In this document: piece after piece, positions 17,071-25,861 of the stretch | Layout: each line of letters starts with the position of its first letter | How positions within the stretch are numbered: position 1 is the first letter of the stretch | Assembly: GCA_047833665.1 (NCBI GenBank) | Contig: CP181261.1 | Location: 744,001-808,000 of the forward strand | Origin: Caproicibacter sp047833665 | GTDB lineage: Bacteria; Bacillota; Clostridia; Oscillospirales; Acutalibacteraceae | Length of the DNA stretch: 64,000 bases | Direction of reading: 5' to 3' | Translations under genes and position numbers: made by a program | The notes under the pieces: generated by a model | The model's input: only the letters and a program-made list of their open reading frames with translations | Databases searched by the model: none | What the model was told of the DNA's origin: nothing

Positions 17071-18374
17071 AAGTTCGCAATTTCGGGACTCCGGAAAATG
17101 AATTAGGCTACGTTTAACAGTGAAAGAATGGATTTCGGGTTTAAGTATGCTCTGGAAATAGACCAGTCCTCCGCATACTCCATCAGATGTGTTGTTACCA
17201 GCCGTAGATAGGAATCCGGATTAGGAAATATTCCGACTACGCTGGTTCTGCGGCGAATTTCCTTGTTTAGCCGTTCTAGCATATTGGTTGAGGAGATTTT
17301 GCGAGCATCGAGTTCCGGAAAAGCATAGAAGGCTAGAGAATCTTCCAGCCCATCTTGCAGAAGCTCAATTGCTTTTGGAAAGCGTTTTCCATACTGTTCT
17401 GATATTTGCTCTGCGCGTTGTCTAGCTATTTTAGCGGAAGGTGCCAGCCAAATTTCTTTTAACTGAGCCGCAAAGGATTCTTTTTCCTTCTGGGGTACAT
17501 GAGCCAAAATATTTCGCATAAAATGGACTTTGCACCGTTGCCAGGAAGCTCCCGGAAAACTCTCACGGATGGCTGCAATCAGCCCTTTATTCGCGTCTGA
17601 AACCACCAGGAGCGGTGTTTTCAGACCACGATCTAGAAGACTTTGAAACAATTGAGAATAACTTTCTTTAGATTCATCCAGCATTGGCTCTACAGCAATG
17701 ATATCCCTATGTCCCTGTTCATTGACGCCGCAAACTACCATCACAGCCATGCTGACGACCCGGCCATCCATACGAATTTTTTCATACAGTGCATCTGTCC
17801 AAATGACAGGATAGCGACCCGTCAGAGGCCGGCTGCGGAAGTACTGTACCTGCTCGTTAAGACCTTTCGTCATTTCACTGACTTGACTGCGAGAAAGATT
17901 TTCAATTCCAAGACTGCGAGCTAGTTTCTCCATCTTTCGCGTAGATACACCCTGCACAAACGCTTCTTGAACCACTTGAATCAGCGCTGCTTCACTGCGC
18001 TTGCGTTCTGTTACGAAAAACGGGATATAGCCCTGATTTCGGAGTTTTGGTACCATCAGATACATCGTCCCCATACGAGTATCCAATCGACGCGGCCGAT
18101 AGCCGCAGCGGTAATCACGGCGGGATGGATTGTGTGCATTCTTTTCTGCGCCAACGATACCGGAGACCTCTGCTTCCATCAGACGAGTACAAAGCCATTC
18201 CAGCATCGACAGCATTGGATCTGGTTGCGCCATACATTTTAGTAGCAATTCTGTCAAATCTGTGGTATTCTTTTTTTGAGTCATTGGGTATCTCTCCTTC
18301 TTTGAATGTTTTCTCACCATTCATTTTATCGGAGTCCCAATGACTTTTCTATGCCTTTATGAAATTGCGAACTT
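17071..18374 (-). mobile_element. IS256-family insertion sequence
   Basis: A perfect 14-bp terminal inverted repeat AAGTTCGCAATTTC occurs at 17071-17084 and in reverse at 18361-18374. The 8-bp flanks differ, so the insertion was followed by a deletion or rearrangement on one side. Confidence 0.85.
17103..18284 (-). CDS. IS256-family transposase
   Basis: About 393 residues from the Met of MTQKKNTT at 18284, which has GAAGGAGAG upstream; a start 36 bases earlier is possible. Family features are the N-terminal EVSGIVGAEKNAHNPSRRDYRCGYR, the DDE core with PVIWTDALYEKIR and LLVVSDANKGL, and the signature CKVHFMRNIL around the C/DxxxH site. Length and layout are normal for Mutator-like IS256 enzymes. 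Confidence 0.92.
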   Translation of the reverse strand: MTQKKNTTDLTELLLKCMAQPDPMLSMLEWLCTRLMEAEVSGIVGAEKNAHNPSRRDYRCGYRPRRLDTRMGTMYLMVPKLRNQGYIPFFVTERKRSEAALIQVVQEAFVQGVSTRKMEKLARSLGIENLSRSQVSEMTKGLNEQVQYFRSRPLTGRYPVIWTDALYEKIRMDGRVVSMAVMVVCGVNEQGHRDIIAVEPMLDESKESYSQLFQSLLDRGLKTPLLVVSDANKGLIAAIRESFPGASWQRCKVHFMRNILAHVPQKEKESFAAQLKEIWLAPSAKIARQRAEQISEQYGKRFPKAIELLQDGLEDSLAFYAFPELDARKISSTNMLERLNKEIRRRTSVVGIFPNPDSYLRLVTTHLMEYAEDWSISRAYLNPKSILSLLNVA

Positions 18375-18466
18375 TATTGTACTCCATCTTTTTGACCCTA
18401 TTTTGACCCTTCGTGTAAGGTCAAATGTGGTCAAAAGCGGTATTTTTAAAATTAATAATAAATATC
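18375..18466. other. Spacer with TTTTGACCC repeats
   Basis: Two copies of TTTTGACCC and two GGTCAAA segments in reverse lie within about 50 bp (18386-18440). These may be recombinase arm sites of a lost element near the tRNA-Thr scar. No gene is seen. Confidence 0.35.
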
Positions 18467-18502
18467 AAAAAATCCGCAAAGCCTAGAGCCATGCGGATTT
18501 TT
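18467..18502. terminator. Terminator of the tRNA-Thr remnant
   Basis: Stem AAAAATCCGCA/TGCGGATTTTT directly after the tRNA 3' end on the minus strand. Confidence 0.75.
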
Positions 18503-18503
18503 G

Positions 18504-18553
18504 TGGAGCTGCTAACCAGATTCGAACTGGTGACCTCGTCCTTACCAATGACG
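18504..18553 (-). tRNA. 3' half of tRNA-Thr(GGT), integration scar
   Basis: On the minus strand the segment has an anticodon loop TTGGTAA, the sequence GAGGTCACCAG, a T arm GTTCGAATC and an acceptor end finishing in CCA. No D arm or 5' acceptor strand exists upstream. It is a split tRNA broken in the anticodon loop, with its own terminator retained, like the tRNA-Ser scar at 160-216. Confidence 0.75.
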
Positions 18554-18796
18554 ATGTTTCAGATGCATCTTATGGCAGAAGTGACAGATTTAATATATCA
18601 CACGCCGAACCGATGTTGTGATCCGTGTACAAGCCTTGAACGCACAAGAAATCATAATGGTCCGAACCCTAATTATACGACACTTGTACGACATAAAAAG
18701 TGTTTTTTCATGTTATATAATGAATTGACATCTGTGTAAATGCCGATGCTGATGCGATTTTGAGCATTATTCTGCATTTTATTTTCACTTTTTTAG
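18554..18796. other. Junction DNA between two tRNA scars
   Basis: About 240 bp bounded by two att remnants of different tRNAs pointing inwards. It probably contains the joined ends of two integrated elements after internal deletion. It has the repeated string TACGACA near 18677-18692 but no supportable gene. Confidence 0.4.
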
Positions 18797-18859
18797 AAGA
18801 TTCAGGTTCTTGTGAACCATTAAACGTTCATGCGGGTTCAAGTCCCGCCTCTCGCACCA
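18797..18859 (+). tRNA. 3' half of tRNA-Leu(CAG), integration scar
   Basis: The plus strand shows an anticodon loop TTCAGGT, a long variable arm (TGAAC...GTTCA), a T arm GCGGGTTCAAGTCCCGC and an end CTCTCGCACCA. The 5' half is missing. The class II variable arm and CAG anticodon indicate leucine. A terminator follows. Confidence 0.78.
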
Positions 18860-18874
18860 ATCAATACTCGAAAG

Positions 18875-18918
18875 GCCGCATAAACACTGGTTTTCCGGTT
18901 GTTTATGCGGCTCTTTTT
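18875..18918 (+). terminator. Terminator of the tRNA-Leu remnant
   Basis: Stem GCCGCATAAAC/GTTTATGCGGC followed by TCTTTTTG. Confidence 0.85.
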
Positions 18919-18943
18919 GTTTTTCTCATTGATACGTTATTTT

Positions 18944-20325
18944 GGCTCTATAATAAATGTTGGGGTGTAACGAATAGAGCCTGAGAAAAAGAGTAAAAAA
19001 AAGTCGAGCATATTCGATGAAAAACCTTTAAAATGGAGATTACCACACCACCATTTGGGAGGTCATCGATATGCTCTGTACTCATTCTATCGAAAAATTG
19101 CTTGGATTAAAAGGGGTAATCGTAAAAAATGTGAGGCAATTGCCTGATAAAACGGAAATTTTTATTGAGTTACCGAGAAAACCGCATGTTTGCCCCTGTT
19201 GTGGCCATCAAACCAGCTACGTTCATGATTACCGTTGTCAAACAGTAAAAGACATTCCCGCTTTTGGCAAACATACCTCCCTGATTCTACGAAAGCGCCG
19301 ATATCGCTGCCATTCTTGTGGAAAGCGTTTCTTTGAAGATAACTCGTTTTTGCCTAGATATCATCGCATGACAAACCGTTTAGCCTCATATATCATTTCA
19401 AAGCTTTCCGACGTGCGTTCTTTTACCAGTGTAGCACGTGAAGTAAATCTTTCGGTTGCAACTATTATCCGGATTTTTGATTGTATCAACTATGGTAAAC
19501 CGCAGAAATTACCCGAAGTTGTATCGATTGATGAGTTTAAAGGCAATACAAGCGGCGAGAAATATCAGTGCATTCTGACCGATCCGGTCCGTCACCGAAT
19601 CCTTGATATTCTTCCTGCTCGTTACAACCACAAACTGACAGAATATTTCGGCCAGCTTGACCGTTCTCAAACCAAACATTTTGTCAGCGATATGTGGAGT
19701 ACATATGCTAGTATTGCTCAAACATATTTTAAAGATTCCAATTATGTCATTGACAAATATCATTACATTCGCCAAGTATTTTGGGCCTTTGAAGCCGTTC
19801 GCAAGGAAGAACAGAAAAAATTCAGTAAAACCCGAAGAATTTATTTTAAACGCTCCCGAATCTTACTGAACAAGCGATATCAATTTCTCACTCCGGAGCA
19901 AAAGCAACAGGTCGATCTTATGCTCTATGCCAGTAACCGTCTGCTGACAGCCTACTCTCTGAAAGAACAGTTTTTCAAAGTCCTTGAATCTTCTGACAGC
20001 GTGTCCGCACGGACAGCGCTATCCCATTGGATTATGGCCGCACAAAACAGTGAACTTTCAAGATTTGTTGCTTGTGGAAATACCATGGTCCGCTGGTCAA
20101 AAGGTATTCTAAATTCGTTTGATTGTCCTTACACCAATGGTTTTACCGAAGGGGTTAACAACAAGATTAAGGTACTCAAACGCAATGCCTACGGTTATCG
20201 TAATTTTCGTCGCTTCCGCAATCGTATTCTTCACATGTTCCATCATTCAACGGAAAATGGAGCAGCTTAACGCCGCTCCATCCGGTGTTTCCATTTTGGG
20301 TTACCCCAACTATTGACATAGAGCC
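18944..20325 (+). mobile_element. ISL3-family insertion sequence
   Basis: 1382 bp with imperfect inverted ends starting GGCTCTAT and containing GTTGGGGT on both sides. The 8-bp flanks do not match, so one side is rearranged. Its right end cuts the ABC ATPase remnant. Confidence 0.85.
19071..20270 (+). CDS. ISL3-family transposase
   Basis: 399 residues. An N-terminal zinc-binding region (CPCCGHQTSYVHDY and CHSCGKRF) and HTH (ASYIISKLSDVRSFTSVAREVNLS in sense) precede a DDE domain containing VVSIDEFKG, HFVSDMWSTY and NGFTEGVNNKIKVLKRNAYGYRNF near the end. Length is normal for the family and the frame is intact. Confidence 0.93.
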   Translation: MLCTHSIEKLLGLKGVIVKNVRQLPDKTEIFIELPRKPHVCPCCGHQTSYVHDYRCQTVKDIPAFGKHTSLILRKRRYRCHSCGKRFFEDNSFLPRYHRMTNRLASYIISKLSDVRSFTSVAREVNLSVATIIRIFDCINYGKPQKLPEVVSIDEFKGNTSGEKYQCILTDPVRHRILDILPARYNHKLTEYFGQLDRSQTKHFVSDMWSTYASIAQTYFKDSNYVIDKYHYIRQVFWAFEAVRKEEQKKFSKTRRIYFKRSRILLNKRYQFLTPEQKQQVDLMLYASNRLLTAYSLKEQFFKVLESSDSVSARTALSHWIMAAQNSELSRFVACGNTMVRWSKGILNSFDCPYTNGFTEGVNNKIKVLKRNAYGYRNFRRFRNRILHMFHHSTENGAA

Positions 20326-20340
20326 GAATATTTCAAGGGC

Positions 20341-20368
20341 AACAAAAATATCCGACCATACGATTTTA
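20341..20368 (+). repeat. Left copy of a 28-bp target duplication
   Basis: The 28 bases are identical to 21432-21459 and both copies abut the ends of the IS at 20369-21431. Removing the IS and one copy restores the reading frame of the ABC ATPase remnant. Confidence 0.85.
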
Positions 20369-21431
20369 TGTAGGACTACAATACATATTGGACAGTTGAG
20401 AAAAAATAAAATACAGAAATGGACACATCGGTTAAAATAAAGCTACACAAACCAAATCATACCGAAAGGAAGTGCCCATTTCTGCATGAATAGTGTAACA
20501 CAAGACATGAAGTTTAGGCAATCCCTAATGATCTATGCTCAAAAGTACGGTGTTAGCCGTGCAAGCCGAAAATACAACAAAAGCCGTTCCTTTATCTATT
20601 TCTGGATGGCCCGGTATGACGGTACATTAGAATCGTTGGCTTGCCGGTCTAGGAGGCCTCACAGTCATCCAAACCAGCATACACCTGCCGAGTTAAAGCT
20701 GATTCGCGACATGCGGCGCAGAAATCCCGACCTCGGTATGATTGAACTATGGTCTCGGTTAAAAAAGCGGGGATACACACGATGTCCGGAAAGTCTGTTC
20801 CGTGTAATGCGCCGAATGGGAATGTTTCCAAAATCAAAACCAAAGAAAAAATATCAGCCAAAACCATACGAGCAAATGACATATCCCGGAGAGCGCATTC
20901 AGATCGATGTAAAAGTTGTTCCAAAGCGCTGTATTGCCAACCCTGAGCTTCGGCTTTTCCAGTACACAGCTATTGATGAATTTTCTAGGCTGCGTTTTCT
21001 GGCAGCGTACCCTGAACAGAGTACTTACTCTTCTGCTGACTTTCTAAAACGAGCTGTCGAATGGTTTGCCCGGCGCGGCGTTCGTGTGGAATGCGTTCAA
21101 ACTGACAACGGTTTTGAATTCACCAACCGTTTCTCACCTTCCAAGAAACATCTGCTGACGTTGTTCGAGGCCACTGCCGCTAAACTTCATATCCGGCACA
21201 AGTTAATTCGTCCTTATACCCCTAGGCACAACGGGAAAGTGGAACGCAGTCATCGCGAAGACCAAAAACGCTTTTATAACAAACACCATTTTTACTCTTT
21301 AGCGGACTTTGAAAACCAACTTTCCATCTACTTAAGACGCTCTAATCATATGCCGATGCGTCCTCTTCATTGGTTGTCTCCTTCTGAATTTTTACATTCC
21401 CATACTGTCCAATATGTTTGACAAACCTACA
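20369..21431 (+). mobile_element. IS with rve transposase and 28-bp target duplication
   Basis: 1063 bp. The ends are 28-bp imperfect inverted repeats that share TGTAGG at the tip and ACATATTGGACAGT further in. The exact flanking duplication is 28 bp. Transposase similarity suggests IS481-like; the long duplication recalls the IS1202 group. Confidence 0.85.
20486..21421 (+). CDS. DDE (rve) transposase, IS481-like
   Basis: 311 residues. HTH segments at residues 15-75 (KYGVSRASRKYNKSRSFIYFW) and an HTH_28-like second region lead to an integrase core with IQIDVKVVPK, VQTDNGFEF and PRHNGKVERSHREDQKRF as the three acidic motifs. Length fits IS481-type transposases. The element's 28-bp duplication is longer than I would expect for that family, so IS1202-type or an intermediate group should be considered. 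The frame is intact. Confidence 0.88.
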   Translation: MNSVTQDMKFRQSLMIYAQKYGVSRASRKYNKSRSFIYFWMARYDGTLESLACRSRRPHSHPNQHTPAELKLIRDMRRRNPDLGMIELWSRLKKRGYTRCPESLFRVMRRMGMFPKSKPKKKYQPKPYEQMTYPGERIQIDVKVVPKRCIANPELRLFQYTAIDEFSRLRFLAAYPEQSTYSSADFLKRAVEWFARRGVRVECVQTDNGFEFTNRFSPSKKHLLTLFEATAAKLHIRHKLIRPYTPRHNGKVERSHREDQKRFYNKHHFYSLADFENQLSIYLRRSNHMPMRPLHWLSPSEFLHSHTVQYV

Positions 21432-21759
21432 AACAAAAATATCCGACCATACGATTTTAACACTTGACTGGGGCACTGCACTCCAAACAAACACAATTGT
21501 TCCCGATAATCTGCATTATGTGGGCGTTCGTGCCCACGACTGGATTCCCGCTGACAGCACGGAGGAAAGCAATGTCATTCAAGGTCATACAGAAACTATT
21601 TTGGAAGATACTTTTTCCTATATTGTTTTCTACCGACCACTGTCAAACAATAGCAACATAATACATTGGATAGCTCCCAAATCCAGTCGCGTACCGCTTC
21701 CTCCCAATCCCAAATTTCTGCGTATTCATCCGCAAAACATTCTGCTGTTAACCGGTTAA
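21432..21759 (+). pseudogene. C-terminal remnant of a molybdate-type ABC ATPase (ModC-like)
   Basis: Residues KISDHTILTLDWGTALQT, then LHYVGVRAHDWIPA and a final PPNPKFLRIHPQNILLLTG, resemble the regulatory C-terminal domain of ModC/CysA-type ATPases. The preceding piece (NISRA) lies at 20326-20340, left of the IS; it joins in frame when the IS and one 28-bp duplicate are removed. Everything before that, including the ATPase domain, was lost at the ISL3 end. Confidence 0.7.
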
Positions 21760-21814
21760 ACGGTAGCCGCTTACTGCTCGTCATACCGCATAACCATGAC
21801 ACAGCAGACACAAA

Positions 21815-21847
21815 AAACAGGATGCTGAAAGATGCAGCATCCTGTTT
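21815..21847. terminator. Bidirectional terminator
   Basis: Stem AAACAGGATGCTG/CAGCATCCTGTTT between the ModC remnant and the minus-strand amino-acid transporter operon. Confidence 0.8.
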
Positions 21848-21894
21848 AAAATATGTTCTTTTCATCTCAAAGGCACACAATCAGGCAGTCCTTC

Positions 21895-22542
21895 TCATGT
21901 ACGCGCAGAAAGGCGTTTGTTCTGTGTACGGCGCACGAATACAGAAAGTGTAAAATTAATCAAAAAGTAAACCAACGCCATAAAACCAAACATTAGGAAA
22001 ATCTGCGTACTTGTTGTAAATTTACCCATCAGTATCATGCCCTTGCCGGTAAAGTCCTCAATTTGCACACCCCAAAGCAACGAAGTGTCCTTGATGACGG
22101 TAATCATCTGCGAGAGCATGGGCGGCACAATCGTACGGAAACACTGCGGCAACACAATATACCATAGAGTCTGAAAAAACGTAAAACCTTGAGAATAGGC
22201 ACTTTCAAACTGCCCTCGGCCGACCGCGTTCAGACCACTGCGTACAATCTCCGCCATGATTGCGGAAGTAAACAGCGAAAAGGAAGTAATAGAAGAATAA
22301 AAAGGTGGAATGGGTATCAGAAAACGGATTGCCAAAATCCAAAGCAGAAACGGAGTGTTGCGGAAAATTTCAATATAAGTGGTAGCAATCCACCCCAAAA
22401 CGCCTTTGCTGTAACTGCGCGCAAGCCCCAGCAGCGTGCCAACCACGATGCTGATTGCAATGGATACAGCCGCAACGGTCAGTGTCGTTTTTAGGCCCTC
22501 CAGCAGAAACAGCATATTTTCTGCAGTAAATACAGACGCCAT
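21895..22542 (-). CDS. Polar amino acid ABC transporter permease
   Basis: 215 residues in the HisM/GlnP family. It has about five membrane helices and the EAA-type loop ESAYSQGFTFFQTLWYIVLPQC, which contacts the ATPase. The N terminus TLTVAAVSIAISIVVGTLLGLAR is typical. It is the last gene of a four-gene operon (ATPase, binding protein, two permeases); the upstream permease stops 4 bp before it. Confidence 0.9.
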   Translation of the reverse strand: MASVFTAENMLFLLEGLKTTLTVAAVSIAISIVVGTLLGLARSYSKGVLGWIATTYIEIFRNTPFLLWILAIRFLIPIPPFYSSITSFSLFTSAIMAEIVRSGLNAVGRGQFESAYSQGFTFFQTLWYIVLPQCFRTIVPPMLSQMITVIKDTSLLWGVQIEDFTGKGMILMGKFTTSTQIFLMFGFMALVYFLINFTLSVFVRRTQNKRLSART

Positions 22543-22546
22543 GCCA

Positions 22547-23257
22547 TCACACCTCCATTTCCAGTTCTAAAGGCGCAGGCTGCGTCTTTTTTGATTTGTC
22601 CGCATTCTTTTCCAGTCTGCGTGCAAGGCGGGTCAGCGGGAAATCAAGCAGAAAATAAAGAATGCCTGCCGTGAGATAGGCGGGACCGTAGTTCAGCGTA
22701 GTACCCGCCCAAGAGTCCATGGTGTACATCAACTCCCCGCCGGCAATCATGGCCATCACCGAGGTGTTTTTAATTAAGTTTACCGCCTGATTTGCCAGCG
22801 CAGGAAGAATGACGCGCACTGCCTGCGGAAGAATAATCCAGCGCATCGCCTGTCCGTAGGTAAAGCCCTGCGATATGGCAGCCTCCATCTGTCCGTCCGG
22901 AACGGACTCAATGCCGGCGCGCACCACTTCCGAAATGTACGCGCCGTGATAAAGCCCGACCCCCAGCACACCAATCAAAAATACCGGAAGAACAATACCG
23001 AGGTATGGCAGTCCGTTAAAGAAGAAGAACAGCTGAATCAGCAAAGGTGTATTCTGAAAAATTTCTACATACACCCGGTCGACACCATGCAGCAGGCGGG
23101 AATGGGAAGTTGAAAACAGCCCGAAAACGATTCCCAGGGCCAGTGCAAGAAGCAAAGCCAGCGCGGACACAGCCACGGTATTGAGGAACCCATCCAGAAG
23201 AATGCGCCAGTCGGAAAACAGGGCTTCCCACCTGGGAAACGCAAAGGGTGAATTCAT
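22547..23257 (-). CDS. Polar amino acid ABC transporter permease
   Basis: 236 residues, HisQ/GlnP type. Motifs are FLNTVAVSALALLLALALGIVFGL at the first helices and the EAA loop EAAISQGFTYGQAMRWIILPQA. It would pair with the following permease to form the membrane channel. It starts 2 bp after the binding-protein frame ends. Confidence 0.9.
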   Translation of the reverse strand: MNSPFAFPRWEALFSDWRILLDGFLNTVAVSALALLLALALGIVFGLFSTSHSRLLHGVDRVYVEIFQNTPLLIQLFFFFNGLPYLGIVLPVFLIGVLGVGLYHGAYISEVVRAGIESVPDGQMEAAISQGFTYGQAMRWIILPQAVRVILPALANQAVNLIKNTSVMAMIAGGELMYTMDSWAGTTLNYGPAYLTAGILYFLLDFPLTRLARRLEKNADKSKKTQPAPLELEMEV

Positions 23258-23259
23258 AA

Positions 23260-24101
23260 TTACTTAATGCCCCACTTTTCAATCATTTGCTCCAACTCTC
23301 CGGAGGATTTCAGTTCCTGTATAGTGTCGTTAACCAAAGCTGCGAGGTCGTCGTTTCCCTTTTTACTGGCAACACCGTATTCTTGCGGCGCATAACGTTC
23401 GTCGAGAATCACTGTGCTGTCATCCACATATCCATTTAAAATGGAAGCGTCCACAGCGAAGCACTGCACTCGTCCGGAATCCAATGCAGCCTTAATTTCA
23501 GGGTAACTGCCGAATTCGGAGAAATTAAGTGAAACGCCAATTTTTGCAGCTTCTTCTTCCAAAGCCGTTTTGCTGGTGGAACTCTGCGCAACGCCTATGG
23601 TCTTGCCATCTAAATCTTTCAGTCCGGTAATGCCGGAATCCTTTTTCACCATTAAACTAACGCCGTCCGTTATATATGGATCTGAAAAATCATAGGTTTT
23701 TTTCCGCTCTTCGGTAATTGTAAAGGTCGCAATCACCAAATCAATTTCTCCGTTGTCCAACATAGGTCCTCTGGTTTTGGCATTCACCGCTTGAAACTCA
23801 ACTTTGCTTTCATCACCAAAATTTTACCTGCAATCTTTTTGGCAAGATCAACCTCGAACCCCTCGAACTCACCGTCAGTGTTTTTATAGCCGTATTTCGG
23901 CACATCCGCTTTAACACCGACCTTTAAAACGCCGGCTTGCTTTATCTTTTCAATGGCAGATTCAGCAGATGCATTGGACTGCGCCCCAGAAGCGGCTGAT
24001 TCGTCCGTACCGGAACTGCTGCATGCCGTAAACATCGACAGCGCTACGGCTGAAAACAACACAAAAGCAGTTAACTTTTTAACCAATTTTCCACGCTTCA
24101 T
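23260..24101 (-). pseudogene. Frameshifted amino acid-binding lipoprotein (SBP family 3)
   Basis: The N-terminal frame (24101 to 23784) has a lipoprotein signal (VLFSAVALSMFTACSSSG) and then VLKVGVKADVPKYGYKNTDGEFEGFEVDLAKKIAGKIL. The rest (DNGEIDLVIATFTITEERKKTYDFSDPY to EKWGIK) is in another frame. Restoring one G near 23815 gives GDESKVEFQAVNAKTRG and a continuous family-3 binding protein of normal length. The transporter would lack its receptor unless this is a sequence error. Confidence 0.85.
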
Positions 24102-24175
24102 TTTAGAAAGCCCCCTCTTAATCTCTTTATTTCTTTCAGTTCATCAGCAGCGGAACGTCTCTGCTGCCGATTTTG

Positions 24176-24898
24176 TTAATGCAGAATCTTGCCCAAAAAG
24201 TTTTTGGTTCGTTCGTTTTCCGGATTTTCAAAGAAATGTTCCGGATTGCCTTCCTCGAGAATAACACCGCCATCCATGAAAATAACCCGATCGGCAACTT
24301 GACGGGCAAAGCCCATTTCGTGCGTCACGACTACCATGGTGATATTCTCTTTAGAAAGGCCTGTCATCACATCCAGAACTTCCTGCACCATTTCCGGATC
24401 CAATGCAGAAGTTGGCTCATCAAACAAGATAATTTTTCGCCGCATGGCCAGCGCGCGGGCTATCGCAACCCTTTGCTGCTGCCCGCCGGAAAGCATTTGC
24501 GGGTATGCGTCTGCTTTTCCAAGCAGTCCCACACGGTCAAGATAACCGCGTGCCAAATCTTCGGCTTCCTTTTTCCCCATCCCCTGCAGCTTAATTGGAG
24601 CGAGGGTTACATTTTGCAAAACCGTCTTATGCGGATACAGGTTAAATTGCTGGAATACCATCGCTGAAGATTCCCTCACAACCGCTGTGCGGTTTTTTCG
24701 AGTCAGGCGAGTTCCGTCTATGTAAACTTCACCGGAGGTTGGTTCTTCCAACCCATTCATACAGCGTACCAGCGTACTTTTTCCGGAACCGCTTGGCCCG
24801 ATAATGACCAGCTTTTCCCCAGCTTCTACCTTTAGATTGATTCCCTTTAAAACTTTTAAACTGCCAAAGTCTTTACAGACATTTCTCAGTTCGATCAC
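24176..24898 (-). CDS. Polar amino acid ABC transporter ATPase (GlnQ-like)
   Basis: 240 residues with the full ABC set: Walker A GPSGSGKST (residue 34), Q-loop VFQQFNLYPH, signature LSGGQQQR, Walker B IILFDEPTSALDPE and switch His in VVVTHEMGFARQ. It powers uptake through the two permeases. It is first in the operon and is transcribed leftwards from the AT-rich region to its right. Confidence 0.93.
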   Translation of the reverse strand: MIELRNVCKDFGSLKVLKGINLKVEAGEKLVIIGPSGSGKSTLVRCMNGLEEPTSGEVYIDGTRLTRKNRTAVVRESSAMVFQQFNLYPHKTVLQNVTLAPIKLQGMGKKEAEDLARGYLDRVGLLGKADAYPQMLSGGQQQRVAIARALAMRRKIILFDEPTSALDPEMVQEVLDVMTGLSKENITMVVVTHEMGFARQVADRVIFMDGGVILEEGNPEHFFENPENERTKNFLGKILH

Positions 24899-25268
24899 AG
24901 CGATTCACGCTCCTTACGCCGTTTCCATGATAAAATAAAAAGCGCTATATTTTGCATTTTTGCTATTTTAATTATTCAAATCTCTCACTTATAATGCTAT
25001 TATATTATCAGCTTAAATTTAAAATGTCAATAAAAAAGTTGATAAGTCCGCGCTTTTTTGCAAGTGTATATTTTAATTGTTCTTTGTAAAAAACTGTAAT
25101 TTGCGCTGTATATGAATTTATTTTTATAAATCTTGCATGATTGTTTTGTAAATTCAAACAGTAACGGGTTGAAAAGATTACAAATTATTCCTAATACTGC
25201 TTAATTTTTATGTGCTGCATTTGGATAGTTCATTGTATAAAAATATTCAAATTTTATATTTTGAACAC
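24899..25268. other. AT-rich divergent intergenic region
   Basis: It separates the leftward transporter operon from the rightward Xre gene and must hold the transporter promoter. I see no riboswitch-like fold or extra gene. Confidence 0.4.
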
Positions 25269-25297
25269 TTGACAATGAACTTATTTTGCAGTAATAT
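25269..25297 (+). promoter_or_regulatory. Promoter of the Xre regulator
   Basis: -35 TTGACA (25269-25274) and -10 TAATAT (25292-25297) at 17-bp spacing. Confidence 0.75.
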
Positions 25298-25327
25298 GAA
25301 GTAAACTTCACATGAAGTTTGCTTCAT
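25296..25327. promoter_or_regulatory. Palindromic operator over the -10 box
   Basis: Two 15-bp arms, ATGAAGTAAACTTCA (25296-25310) and its complement with one mismatch (25313-25327), overlap the -10 box and the transcription start. A dimeric Xre repressor binding here would repress its own gene. Confidence 0.7.
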
Positions 25328-25347
25328 ATGCAGAAAGGCGAATCATT

Positions 25348-25578
25348 ATGAAAACCAGAGTCAAAGAATTGCGAACCAAGGCTAATTTAACACAGGAACA
25401 GCTGGCAGAATTAGTGCATGTTTCATCCAGAACTATTATTTCCATTGAAAAAGGACAGTATAAACCTTCTCTCATGCTGGCTTATCGAATGGCACAAGTA
25501 TTCGGAACAACTGTGGAAGATTTGTGTTGTCTGAAAGAAAATAAGGAATTGGAGGATCGGCAATATGAAGATTTATGA
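25348..25578 (+). CDS. Small Xre-family regulator (YozG-like)
   Basis: 76 residues from ATG 25348, with AAAGG upstream; an earlier in-frame ATG lies in the operator and is unlikely. Nearly the whole protein is a Cro/C1 HTH (VKELRTKANLTQEQLAELVHVSSRTIISIEKG). It overlaps the next gene by 14 bp. Such short regulators usually pair with a small membrane protein, as here. Probably self-regulated through the palindrome at 25296-25327. Confidence 0.85.
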   Translation: MKTRVKELRTKANLTQEQLAELVHVSSRTIISIEKGQYKPSLMLAYRMAQVFGTTVEDLCCLKENKELEDRQYEDL

Positions 25579-25861
25579 TAAAAGAAAGTTTGGCTTTGGG
25601 GTAATGTATGTTCTGTTAGGCGTATGTATACTGATTCTTGGATTTTTAAAGGAATTTGATGTAAAAGGAATTATTTTGAGCATTTTAACGCCGTCCATTG
25701 GTATGAGTGAGATATATGTAAGTATGAACCGAAAAGCGCTAAAAAAGGAGAGATTCGAGAAAACCGAAGAACGCAATCAACTCATTGAACTTACTGTATG
25801 CCCCAAAAAAACTCGTGTCACGAATAAAAAAGTCGTGTTAAAAATAAAAAAGTTGTGTTAA
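25565..25861 (+). pseudogene. Small membrane protein truncated at the transposon end
   Basis: The first 75 or so residues look like a normal two-helix membrane partner of YozG-type regulators (GFGVMYVLLGVCILILGFL, then IILSILTPSIGMSEIYV), reaching ERNQLIEL. After that the frame runs into repeat DNA (KKVVLKIKKLC is read from the putative TnsB-site repeats). Family members, as I recall them, continue with further membrane helices, so this copy has lost its C terminus. Confidence 0.7.

Noticed and set aside
24899..25268. Riboswitch upstream of the amino-acid transporter
   Set aside because: No recognisable aptamer core or terminator/antiterminator pair was found before the ATPase gene.
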